Notes: generated by a model not told the origin, from the letters alone. DNA of 8,548 nt from Clostridiales bacterium (GCA_017577345.1 PITX01000043.1:1-8548); one strand, 5' to 3'. Shown: positions 1 to 5,137, numbered from the stretch's first letter. Numbers and translations are program-made.

Positions 1-1
1 G

Positions 2-1600
2 GCACAGGCAATTCTTGAGGGTGGAGCCTATACGGATCTGGCAGACTTTGAAAACAAGTGCTATGAGGCGGCTGTGGAAACCAAGGCAGCGGCATCTATG
101 ATCGGATTCGGCGTCGCGGTGGCTGCAACCGGCGGTATTGCCGCAGGCGGTGCCTCGGCAGCAGGTATCATTGAAGCCGGCGGCGTTGCGTTCAGCGGAG
201 TGAGCGCAGTCATCGATATGGGTACAGCCGTGACCATTCACACCACCAACGGCGAAGGAAACGAATATACCGCAGCATGGGAAAAGACAGGTGAAATGGT
301 TGCACCTGTGGCTGCCGTTTTTTCCATCGGAGGCGGCATCCAGAATATCAAAGATTTCAGAAATCCGGAAAAAGCGCTGCAGGCAGTTGACAACGCTGCG
401 CAGGCATGTCTGGTTGGATTGGGTCTGACGCGAGATTATGTGCAAGACGGCACCGTATTGGGAGTAAGCTCCAATATAATCAACGGGTACAGAGAAATCA
501 TTATTCGCGCGACCGATACATCTGACCCGGAAGCTGCAAAGAAAGTGCTGGAGCAGACGGGAATCAACGAGGATACATCTGAGCAGGCAGAAAAGAGCGG
601 TATCGGCGAAGCTGCACCGTCGGTCGAGCAGCCGCAGTCCGGATCTCTCGGCGCGCAGGCAGATGTATACATCAATGCTATGGAGGAGCTTATTGACCCC
701 GAAAATCCCTTTGATACGGGAACATTCACAGAAAATATAGACAATGCTTTCCGGGAATGTGCTGCGTCTGAAGGGATCAAGGTTGAAGATGTGGGCGAGC
801 CTTCTGAAACGGAGCAAACGGAAGAGGTTACGGCGCCGCAGCAGATGCCGGGAAGCGAGGTGGCAGGAAATTATGAAATGACCCTTGCCCCTGCAGATGG
901 GATGACGGATATTGTTTCTGCAGAGGTCACGCTGCAGCCGGACGGTACCATGGAGATCAGCTTCGGTACGCACAAGGTCTGGTTCGACGATAATTTCCAG
1001 GAGCATATGGATACAAGCGTTTATGCATCGCAGGAGCATTTGGTGGGGCATTACGATGCGGTAACGCATACCTTTTCCGGTCGAGGGGATGTTATCGGGG
1101 AGTCTGTGACCTCTGACGGATTCACCTTTGACACCACAACATTCTGGAATCAGTATGACACGGTATTGACCTTCTGCCCGGAGGACGGCACCGCTTCCGG
1201 TGTTCTGGCGAAAGATGAGTCTATACTCGGTATGTCCATCGAGACGCAAATCACAATGATACGCAAGGACGGAGATGCCGCCCCGGGCGGTGGCAAAAAG
1301 CCGGCTGGCTCCGTTCTTTCCGCAGATAAGGTTGTGGGGATCTACCGATTTGAGAATCAGGAGGGGACCGTACTGGAATATCTTTTTGCTGTGAACGATA
1401 CCGGAATGACGATCGTGGAGCTCGGACAAATCGATGCCTATGAGGGCATCTACGATGAAAAGACCGGCGTTTTTACCCGTGAGCAGGACGGACTCGGTAT
1501 GAAGGCAACCTTTACAGAGAAAAATGGGAAAATCACAGCCACTCTGATTTTTTATCAGGGAGAAGTCATTTCTGCCGAATACACAGGAGAAAAGATGTGA
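2..1600 (+). CDS. Unrecognised protein, 5'-truncated; Gly/Ala-rich hydrophobic region plus two beta-rich C-terminal units
   Basis: The frame is open from the left edge, so the start lies outside the window. The GTG at 74 is only an internal codon. 532 residues are visible before the TGA at 1598-1600. Visible residues 33-74 are a Gly/Ala-rich hydrophobic stretch, followed by a second short one near 99-113. Both are helical hairpin-like and could insert in or lie on a membrane. Residues about 170-285 are acidic and Glu/Thr/Pro-rich, like a linker. Two beta-strand-rich units follow (about 287-422 and 443-532), joined by a GGGKKP linker. Each opens with V-x-G-x-Y and contains a Y-D-x-x-T-x-x-F turn, which suggests internal duplication of a lipocalin-like or sandwich fold. 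No catalytic motif is evident. I do not recognise the family. A surface or envelope-associated role is a guess that needs the missing N-terminus (signal peptide or lipobox). Coding is well supported by length and a single open frame. Confidence 0.85.
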   Translation, partial: AQAILEGGAYTDLADFENKCYEAAVETKAAASMIGFGVAVAATGGIAAGGASAAGIIEAGGVAFSGVSAVIDMGTAVTIHTTNGEGNEYTAAWEKTGEMVAPVAAVFSIGGGIQNIKDFRNPEKALQAVDNAAQACLVGLGLTRDYVQDGTVLGVSSNIINGYREIIIRATDTSDPEAAKKVLEQTGINEDTSEQAEKSGIGEAAPSVEQPQSGSLGAQADVYINAMEELIDPENPFDTGTFTENIDNAFRECAASEGIKVEDVGEPSETEQTEEVTAPQQMPGSEVAGNYEMTLAPADGMTDIVSAEVTLQPDGTMEISFGTHKVWFDDNFQEHMDTSVYASQEHLVGHYDAVTHTFSGRGDVIGESVTSDGFTFDTTTFWNQYDTVLTFCPEDGTASGVLAKDESILGMSIETQITMIRKDGDAAPGGGKKPAGSVLSADKVVGIYRFENQEGTVLEYLFAVNDTGMTIVELGQIDAYEGIYDEKTGVFTREQDGLGMKATFTEKNGKITATLIFYQGEVISAEYTGEKM

Positions 1601-1722
1601 GGCACGCTTGTCAGGTATATGCAGCGTGACACAGGAGAACGGACGGTCATCCGCTCAAACAGAGTGGAGAATACGGTATACCAACAGACGAAAAAGGAGT
1701 ATTCCTTTGCATCTGTAAAATG

Positions 1723-1756
1723 GAAGTAGGGGCTGTCGCAAAATCGTGAAATTGCA
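1723..1756 (+). repeat. Left terminal inverted repeat of the MITE-like element
   Basis: The 34-bp sequence begins GAAGTAGGGGCTGTCGC and ends AAATTGCA. It pairs with 3385-3418 as an inverted repeat, 27/34 identical. The outer 22 bases differ at only two positions. It starts 122 bp after the stop codon of the first gene. Confidence 0.65.
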
Positions 1757-1768
1757 TACAAGATAAGA

Positions 1769-1800
1769 TTGCGCACCGATGCCGAAGCATCGGTGCGCAA
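1769..1800 (-). other. Perfect 14-bp stem-loop with a UUCG loop on the minus strand; possible terminator
   Basis: TTGCGCACCGATGC at 1769-1782 pairs perfectly with 1787-1800 around a 4-base loop. Read on the minus strand the loop is TTCG closed by C-G, the exceptionally stable cUUCGg tetraloop. The minus-strand sequence after the stem is TCTTATCTTG, T-rich but not a clean T-run. Read on the plus strand the loop is CGAA and the downstream sequence is not T-rich. It could therefore end minus-strand transcripts leaving the IS, or simply be the structural core of the MITE. The hairpin is certain as sequence; its function is inferred. Confidence 0.6.
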
Positions 1801-1805
1801 ATCAT

Positions 1806-1973
1806 ATTGTCAAGAAAGACCGTAACTGTCGAAACAGAGATTGAAATTGTCAAATATGTCATTGTTAAGAAAAACCTCAAGTGCGCCGCGCTTTTGTCCT
1901 CCCCTGCTAAGGGGAGGGGAACCGCGAAGCGGTGGAGGGGTTTTGTCTCCGTTAATTTGGAATTGTCAAGAAA
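1806..1973 (+). repeat. Short dispersed direct repeat ATTGTCAAGAAA (two exact copies, two degenerate)
   Basis: ATTGTCAAGAAA occurs exactly at 1806-1817 and 1962-1973. ATTGTTAAGAAA occurs at 1861-1872 and ATTGTCAAATAT at 1846-1857. The last exact copy directly abuts the left inverted repeat of the IS. The repeats may be binding sites for a transposase or a host protein, or part of the ends of an inserted unit. No coding role is supported. Confidence 0.5.
1892..1947 (+). repeat. GC-rich double-hairpin extragenic repeat
   Basis: CCTCCCCT at 1898-1905 pairs perfectly with AGGGGAGG at 1910-1917 around GCTA. Then ACCGC at 1921-1925 pairs with GCGGT at 1929-1933 around GAA. A GGAGGGG tail follows. 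The block is flanked by TTTTGTC at 1892-1898 and again at 1941-1947. The pattern of a CCTCCCC stem, an ACCGC-GAA-GCGGT stem and a GGAGGGG tail resembles repeats scattered between genes in gut Clostridia genomes (from memory, not searched). The flanking 7-bp direct repeats may be a target duplication. Confidence 0.5.
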
Positions 1974-2003
1974 TGTGCAGTCGGTATTTCCCCTAAATTC
2001 TGA
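1974..2003 (+). repeat. Left inverted repeat of the IS
   Basis: This sequence matches the reverse complement of 3280-3309 at about 22 of 30 bases, including AGTCG near the outer side and TCCCCTAAA and TCTGA on the inner side. It lies 69 bp beyond the OrfB stop, at the 3' end of the transposase genes. Confidence 0.7.
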
Positions 2004-2015
2004 GTCATAGGTTAT

Positions 2016-2064
2016 CGGCTCATTTTTCGGAGTGGAGCGTAGCGGAACGCAGAAAAATGAGCCG
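2016..2064. other. 12-bp perfect stem-loop inside the IS, downstream of OrfB
   Basis: CGGCTCATTTTT at 2016-2027 pairs perfectly with AAAAATGAGCCG at 2053-2064 across a 25-base loop. The loop has a small inner GCGT/ACGC stem. It sits between the OrfB stop (2073) and the left end of the IS. It lacks a trailing T-run on either strand, so it is not a textbook intrinsic terminator. It could block read-through in both directions, for example transcription entering from the upstream convergent gene, or act at the DNA end during transposition. Confidence 0.5.
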
Positions 2065-2072
2065 GGCGGCTG

Positions 2073-2984
2073 CTATGCGGCCGCTGTCTCCGCTTTCCAT
2101 TCCCGGTATTTCACAGGCGGCAGTCCAAACGGATTTGCCGTGTATATCCGTATGCGGTTGTAGTAGACAAAGACGTATCGGAATATCATCGTCTTTACTT
2201 CTTCTCTGGTCAGCTTGTATGCGCCTTCTTTGTAGAGCTTTTCTTTCTTCAATGTGGCAAAAAAGCTTTCCATTCGTGCGTTGTCAAAGCAGTGTCCGGT
2301 ACCGCTCAGACTCTGCTGTATCCCGTATCCGTTCAGCGTATCTCTAAAGCTCTCACTGGTATATTGGCTGCCTCTGTCGCTGTGTAGTATTGCTCCGTTC
2401 AACCTCGGAAAACTTTTGTGCAGCTGCTCCACGGTCGCTATGCAGAGCTCCTTCTTCATGTTGTTTTGCATTTCAAGCGCGACGATCTCACCGCTAAAGC
2501 AATCCATGATCGGCGAGATATAAAGCTTCCCGTCAGCGCACGGGAACTCTGAAATGTCGGTCAGGAACTTTCTGAGCGGAGCATTCGCTCTGAAATTGCG
2601 CTTTATGAGGTTCTCTTTCTCCTGCACCTCTGTCGTCGCTTTCGTGATCCCGTGCGGCGTGCGCCGCTTATGCAGCAGACCGCTCTCTTTCATCGCTCTG
2701 TAAACAGTCCTGCGGCTTACTTCTATGCCTCTTTGACGCAAGGCTATCTGCATACGCTCCACGCCGTAATTGTCATTGTCCGGATGTTCGTTAAGTATTT
2801 CCTTCATTTTGACCGAAAGAAGCCGCCGTTTCGTTGGCTTGCTGTGATTTTTTAACCAACGGTAATACCCGGACTCGCTGACTTTCAGCACCTGACACAT
2901 CTTCTTGACGGTATATTTGCTCTTTCTCTCCTGAATGAAAATGTGGCGCTCCGAGGTCTTTACTTCTTCCGGTCTTTTGCAAAA
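2073..2984 (-). CDS. IS3-family transposase OrfB (DDE integrase), made as an OrfAB fusion by -1 frameshift
   Basis: This is the catalytic half of the transposase. The open frame extends upstream to 3101, but residues before the T7 run are just OrfA sequence read in another phase. Real translation most likely enters at the slippery site, giving an OrfAB fusion of about 389 residues if OrfA starts at 3241. Numbered on the 342-residue open frame, an HTH_21-like segment (KYTVKKMCQVLKVSESGYYRWL) lies near 62-83. The rve core carries D182 (in LTDIS), D242 (HSDRGSQYTS) and E278 (NARMESFFATLKKE). The D242-E278 spacing of 35 residues gives the family's DD35E triad. The YNRIRIYTANPFGLPPVKY C-terminal motif is present and the protein ends normally at TAG (2073-2075). 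No frameshift or stop disrupts it. It cuts and joins IS ends. Confidence 0.93.
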   Translation of the reverse strand, partial: FCKRPEEVKTSERHIFIQERKSKYTVKKMCQVLKVSESGYYRWLKNHSKPTKRRLLSVKMKEILNEHPDNDNYGVERMQIALRQRGIEVSRRTVYRAMKESGLLHKRRTPHGITKATTEVQEKENLIKRNFRANAPLRKFLTDISEFPCADGKLYISPIMDCFSGEIVALEMQNNMKKELCIATVEQLHKSFPRLNGAILHSDRGSQYTSESFRDTLNGYGIQQSLSGTGHCFDNARMESFFATLKKEKLYKEGAYKLTREEVKTMIFRYVFVYYNRIRIYTANPFGLPPVKYREWKAETAAA

Positions 2985-3241
2985 AAACCCAGCGCATCTT
3001 TCAGTATTTCGTTGGCTGTTCGAAGCTCTGCGTTTTCGCGTTCCAGCTCGCGGATCCGGATTTCCTGTTCGGTCTGGCTCATTTCTTTCTTGGGCTGACA
3101 CGTGATCTGATCTCGTGTCCGGTTTCGCCAGTCTGCCAGCGTGTAGTATGGGATGCCGAGCTGTGACGCTGCCTTCTTCACGCCTATCTCGTCTGACAGT
3201 TTCAACGCCTCTTCTTTGAATTCTCGACTATACTTTGCCAT
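2960..3241 (-). CDS. IS3-family transposase OrfA (HTH DNA-binding and leucine-zipper protein)
   Basis: This is the DNA-binding regulator and partner of OrfB: 93 residues, starting MAKYSREFKEEALKL. An HTH_Tnp_1 helix-turn-helix covers roughly residues 1-45 (GVKKAASQLGIPYYTLADW). A heptad-rich segment, ELERENAELRTANEILKDAL, near 65-84 mediates multimer formation. An ATG 18 bp upstream (3259) is in frame. I prefer 3241 because AAAGGGG lies 8 bases before it, and because the TATAAT box at 3274-3279 would leave the 3259 ATG almost no leader. The stop TAA at 2960-2962 lies 19 bp past the slippery T7, so the un-shifted product is OrfA alone, which in this family often represses transposition. Confidence 0.9.
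   Translation of the reverse strand: MAKYSREFKEEALKLSDEIGVKKAASQLGIPYYTLADWRNRTRDQITCQPKKEMSQTEQEIRIRELERENAELRTANEILKDALGFFAKDRKK
2981..2987 (-). promoter_or_regulatory. Programmed -1 ribosomal frameshift slippery heptamer (T7) in the IS
   Basis: On the minus strand the seven bases read T TTT TTT in the OrfA phase (codons GGT TTT TTT GCA). A -1 slip re-pairs both Phe codons perfectly and continues TGC AAA AGA CCG in the OrfB phase. This is exactly the X XXY YYZ arrangement known for IS3-family elements. It lies where OrfA and OrfB phases overlap, just upstream of the OrfA stop. I did not verify a downstream stimulatory structure. Confidence 0.8.
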
Positions 3242-3273
3242 TCCTTTTGCCCCTTTCATCTGTTCTTTCTTTG

Positions 3274-3279
3274 ATTATA
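3274..3279 (-). promoter_or_regulatory. -10 box of the transposase promoter
   Basis: The minus strand reads TGATATAATCAAAG, which contains a perfect TATAAT. It lies 33 bp before the chosen OrfA start, just inside the right inverted repeat. No good -35 is visible at 17 bp (TCGCGA), so the promoter is probably weak. A -35 supplied by flanking or abutted IS ends would be typical of IS3-family circles, but that is inference. Confidence 0.5.
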
Positions 3280-3309
3280 TCAGATTTTAGGGGATTTCGC
3301 GACTCTACT
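3280..3309 (-). repeat. Right inverted repeat of the IS
   Basis: Read on the minus strand it gives AGTAGAGTCGCGAAAT, then CCCCTAAAATCTGA. It matches 1974-2003 at about 22 of 30 positions. It lies upstream of OrfA, directly next to the transposase -10 box. Just outside it is a small palindrome, AAGTGT-A-ACACTT (3312-3324). Confidence 0.7.
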
Positions 3310-3334
3310 TAAAGTGTAACACTTCATTTCTCTT

Positions 3335-3377
3335 TCGCAGGGGGGGACAAGGTCATCGTCCCCCCCTGCGAGATGAC
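3335..3377. other. G7/C7 14-bp stem-loop with an overlapping alternative pairing
   Basis: TCGCAGGGGGGGAC at 3335-3348 pairs perfectly with GTCCCCCCCTGCGA at 3358-3371 around a 9-base loop. The loop's GTCATC (3352-3357) is also perfectly complementary to GATGAC immediately after the stem (3372-3377). Both pairings cannot form together easily, because no bases are left to span the 14-bp stem. This gives two competing folds. There is no T-run, so it is not a standard terminator. It lies in the right arm of the MITE-like unit. Confidence 0.6.
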
Positions 3378-3384
3378 AGTATTG

Positions 3385-3418
3385 TGCAAATTGCGAATTT
3401 TGCTACAGACCCTACTTC
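3385..3418 (-). repeat. Right terminal inverted repeat of the MITE-like element
   Basis: Its reverse complement begins GAAGTAGGGTCTGTAGC and ends AATTTGCA, matching 1723-1756 at 27 of 34 positions. It ends about 30 bp before the stop codon of the small cysteine-rich gene, so the element arrived just past that gene's 3' end. Confidence 0.65.
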
Positions 3419-3447
3419 TTTTTTCGACAACATGGGATTAATTTATG

Positions 3448-3711
3448 TCATATCCCTTCCGTTTCATCAATTACAACAGCATGAACGGCGACTCTTCCTT
3501 CATCAGGGCATTTCGCATCAAAGCATTTTGCGCGTTTATTTCCATAATCCAAAGACGCTCCATTTAACAGAGCATACACCATTGGATAAATTTCATTCCA
3601 TAACTCATGGCACATCGGCGGACATAAATCCTCAACGATGTATTCCTCTCCTGCTTTACAATATCCACATCGACACTTGCTGTTTAATACCGTTATTTTT
3701 ACTTTGCTCAT
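3448..3711 (-). CDS. Small cysteine-rich protein, resembles the TIGR04076 family
   Basis: 87 residues, preceded by AGGAG with 6 bases before the ATG, a strong ribosome binding site. The stop is TGA at 3448-3450. The layout matches what I recall of TIGR04076 proteins. It starts with a short KVKITVL beta strand, then has a C-x2-G-x3-(Y/F)-I-V motif (CKAGEEYIVED, residues 18-28). Next comes a P-x2-C-x2-(A/L)-W-x2-I-Y-P segment (31-43), then G-A-S, and a CPD motif near the end (68-70) followed by beta strands. Seven cysteines (13, 15, 18, 30, 34, 63, 68) in 87 residues suggest a metal or redox site, but the function of the family is unknown to me. It has no signal peptide or membrane segment, so it is probably cytoplasmic. 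It lies 130 bp downstream of the transporter in the same direction and may be co-transcribed. I see no confident promoter of its own. Confidence 0.8.
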   Translation of the reverse strand: MSKVKITVLNSKCRCGYCKAGEEYIVEDLCPPMCHELWNEIYPMVYALLNGASLDYGNKRAKCFDAKCPDEGRVAVHAVVIDETEGI

Positions 3712-3757
3712 TGCTGCTCCTACATATTTTCATTTATCCGTATCTTTTGCGAGCATC

Positions 3758-3778
3758 GGATTTTGCCGCACAAAATCC
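3758..3778. other. 8-bp perfect stem-loop between the transporter and the cysteine-rich gene
   Basis: GGATTTTG at 3758-3765 pairs perfectly with CAAAATCC at 3771-3778 around CCGCA. It lies in the 130-bp gap, 47 bp upstream of the small gene. It is followed by no T-run on either strand, so termination is doubtful. It could tune read-through or mRNA stability between the two genes. Confidence 0.35.
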
Positions 3779-3841
3779 ACATTCCGAAAAAATTCTTTAT
3801 CGGGGTATTGCAAATGCAGTGCGCCATTTTTCTATCTTTAT

Positions 3842-5056
3842 TTACTTCTTTCTGCGATCCAGCAGGGAGATGCCGAGGGACAGGAGTATGCCTGCCGCGG
3901 CAAGTCCGCAGACGAGGAAGAACACATTGCGGTAGGAGCCGCTGGCATCATAGAGCGCACCTGCGATCGTGCTGCCGAAGGACGCGATCAGAAGATTTGT
4001 GTTGATGATCGCATAGTTGACGGGGTAATGCTTTTGACCGTAGTATGTACTGGCGAATGCGGAGTTTGTGGGAGGTACGCCGCCGTAGGCAAGACCGCCG
4101 AGAGCAAAGCCGACCACGACCAGTGCGAAGCTGTTGGTAATCAGTGCGCCGATCAGTACGCCGCCTGCCAGCAGGAAGGCGACATTGTCTGCCTGCATGG
4201 TGAAGCTGCGCCCGAACTTATCATATGACCAGCCGGAAATCACGCGGCCGATGCCGTTGAAAATCGAGATCAGACCGACGACAGTGGCAATCGTGCCGCC
4301 GGAAATCTCCTTGCCGACCTCCTCGGCAATACCGCTTGCCTGCGAAACAATGCAAAGACCGGCGGCACTGAGGACGATCGCCCAGAGGTAGAATAGCCAG
4401 AAGCTGCCGCGCTTCAGCATATCCTTGGAGGAAAGCTCTTCGAAAGCCGCGGCTTTTTTCTCGGCGGGAACGGTGAACTGTTCTGTCGGACGGCAGATCA
4501 GCCATGCGCACAGTGCTAAAACGACAAAAATCGCGCCGCCGAGCACAAGGAACGAGGTACGCCATGCACCGGTCGTATCAGGCGTGAATGCCTGATACAG
4601 CTTGCCGATCAGAAATGCACCGATGCCGAAGCCCATCAGAAGAATGCCGGAGATCAAGCCCTGCTTGTCCGGGAACCAGCGGGAGATGGAGCTCATGACT
4701 GCGTTGTAGGAAAAACCGGAGGCAAGTCCGCACAGCACGCCGAAGCTCAGATAGAGCATCAGAAGCGTTTCCGAGCGGGATGCGAGGAAGAAGCCAATCG
4801 CAAACAGGACGGCAGAGGCGAGCACAAGCACCTGCGGCTTTACCTTGCCGGAGAGCAGGCCGCCAATCAGACCGCCAAGGCAGAAAAAGATCATGACGAG
4901 GGTGAAGGTCAAAGACAACTGTGCCTTGGTCCAGTCAGGAAAATCAGCCGCGATCGGACCTGCAAGGACGCTCCATGCGTAGACCAGACCGCCAAACAGC
5001 AGTACCGCTACACCTGCAATAGCGTATAACCAGCGTTTTTTCGGGATGGTATTCAT
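3842..5056 (-). CDS. MFS transporter, oxalate/formate antiporter (OFA) type
   Basis: This is an inner-membrane secondary transporter of 404 residues. I chose the ATG at 5056 because AGGAGG lies 6 bases upstream. An in-frame ATG 27 bp earlier has no such site. Twelve hydrophobic segments are visible, at about 9-31, 48-68, 74-92, 98-122, 133-154, 168-188, 218-240, 253-275, 292-306, 310-327, 347-368 and 377-398, with a charged central loop at 189-217. The MFS motif A appears in both halves (GGLLSGKVKP after TM2; GRVISGWSYDKFGR after TM8). The early YAWSVL segment and the late Y-G-G-x-P-P-T-N-S-A-F-A-S-x-Y-Y-G-Q-K block with N-Y-A are typical of the OFA (OxlT-like) subfamily. Characterised relatives move oxalate, formate or other small carboxylates; the substrate here is unknown. 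No carboxylate-metabolism enzyme lies next to it. Confidence 0.92.
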   Translation of the reverse strand: MNTIPKKRWLYAIAGVAVLLFGGLVYAWSVLAGPIAADFPDWTKAQLSLTFTLVMIFFCLGGLIGGLLSGKVKPQVLVLASAVLFAIGFFLASRSETLLMLYLSFGVLCGLASGFSYNAVMSSISRWFPDKQGLISGILLMGFGIGAFLIGKLYQAFTPDTTGAWRTSFLVLGGAIFVVLALCAWLICRPTEQFTVPAEKKAAAFEELSSKDMLKRGSFWLFYLWAIVLSAAGLCIVSQASGIAEEVGKEISGGTIATVVGLISIFNGIGRVISGWSYDKFGRSFTMQADNVAFLLAGGVLIGALITNSFALVVVGFALGGLAYGGVPPTNSAFASTYYGQKHYPVNYAIINTNLLIASFGSTIAGALYDASGSYRNVFFLVCGLAAAGILLSLGISLLDRRKK

Positions 5057-5107
5057 GATGATCCTCCTGTTCTTTGCTGTCAAAATTCGTCAGCGTTGAT
5101 TTTCCAT

Positions 5108-5137
5108 ATTATATCACACTTTAGCACTTTAAATCAA
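5108..5137 (-). promoter_or_regulatory. Promoter of the MFS transporter with a tandem 8-bp repeat in its spacer
   Basis: On the minus strand TTGATT (-35, at 5132-5137) and a perfect TATAAT (-10, at 5108-5113) are separated by 18 bp. This predicts a leader of about 44 bases before the ATG at 5056. The spacer holds two adjacent near-identical 8-mers (plus strand CACTTTAG at 5117-5124 and CACTTTAA at 5125-5132). A repressor bound there would block the promoter, so the repeat is a candidate operator. The whole 116-bp gap is AT-rich compared with the genes around it. Confidence 0.7.

Larger units (their letters stand above)
1974..3309 (-). mobile_element. IS3-family insertion sequence (IS150-like layout), apparently intact
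   Basis: The element is about 1.34 kb, within the normal IS3-family size. It carries OrfA (HTH plus leucine-zipper) and OrfB (rve-type DDE integrase) in overlapping -1 phase on the minus strand. Inverted ends lie at 1974-2003 and 3280-3309 and match at about 22 of 30 positions. The best block is TCCCCTAAA-w-TCTGA. Both frames are open, the slippery site is present and the DDE triad is complete, so it may still be active. Exact ends are uncertain. A TG...CA pair of ends exists about 10-12 bp further out on each side (near 1964 and 3321). No convincing target duplication is seen. AAA flanks both sides if the right end is at 3310, but this is too short to count. Confidence 0.85.
1723..3418. mobile_element. 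MITE-like element with imperfect terminal inverted repeats, interrupted by an IS3-family insertion
   Basis: Bases 1723-1756 and the reverse complement of 3385-3418 agree at 27 of 34 positions without gaps, and at 20 of the outermost 22. The shared core is GAAGTAGGG-n-CTGT-n-GCAAAAT. If the IS at about 1974-3309 is subtracted, the remaining unit is about 360 bp, has no gene, and is full of perfect stem-loops. That is the usual build of a non-autonomous transposable element. The GGGNCTGTNGCAAAAT end resembles ends of some DDE-transposase IS families (IS1182-like from memory), but this is not tested. A target duplication is not clear. The only direct match just outside the GGG ends is TA on both sides. 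The unit could also be a decayed remnant of a longer autonomous element. Confidence 0.6.

Noticed and set aside
1603..1628. 6-bp inverted repeat CACGCT/AGCGTG just after the first gene's stop, and AAAGGA/TCCTTT at 1693-1708, as terminators
   Set aside because: Stems are short, loop or GC content is poor, and neither is followed by a T-run. No convincing terminator for the first gene is visible.
1807..2010. 67-codon plus-strand frame starting at a TTG (SRKTVTVETEIEIVKYVIV...)
   Set aside because: The alternating T-V-E-I pattern looks beta-like. However, the frame has no ribosome binding site, crosses the extragenic double hairpin and runs into the IS end, so it is unlikely to be a gene.
3335..3377. 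H-type pseudoknot using the loop GTCATC and the downstream GATGAC
   Set aside because: With a 14-bp first stem and no bases left to cross it, both helices cannot form together; alternative folds are the better description.
3384..4228. Overlapping plus-strand frames over the cysteine-rich gene and the transporter 3' end
   Set aside because: They overlap two well-supported minus-strand genes and have no ribosome binding site or domain-like composition.
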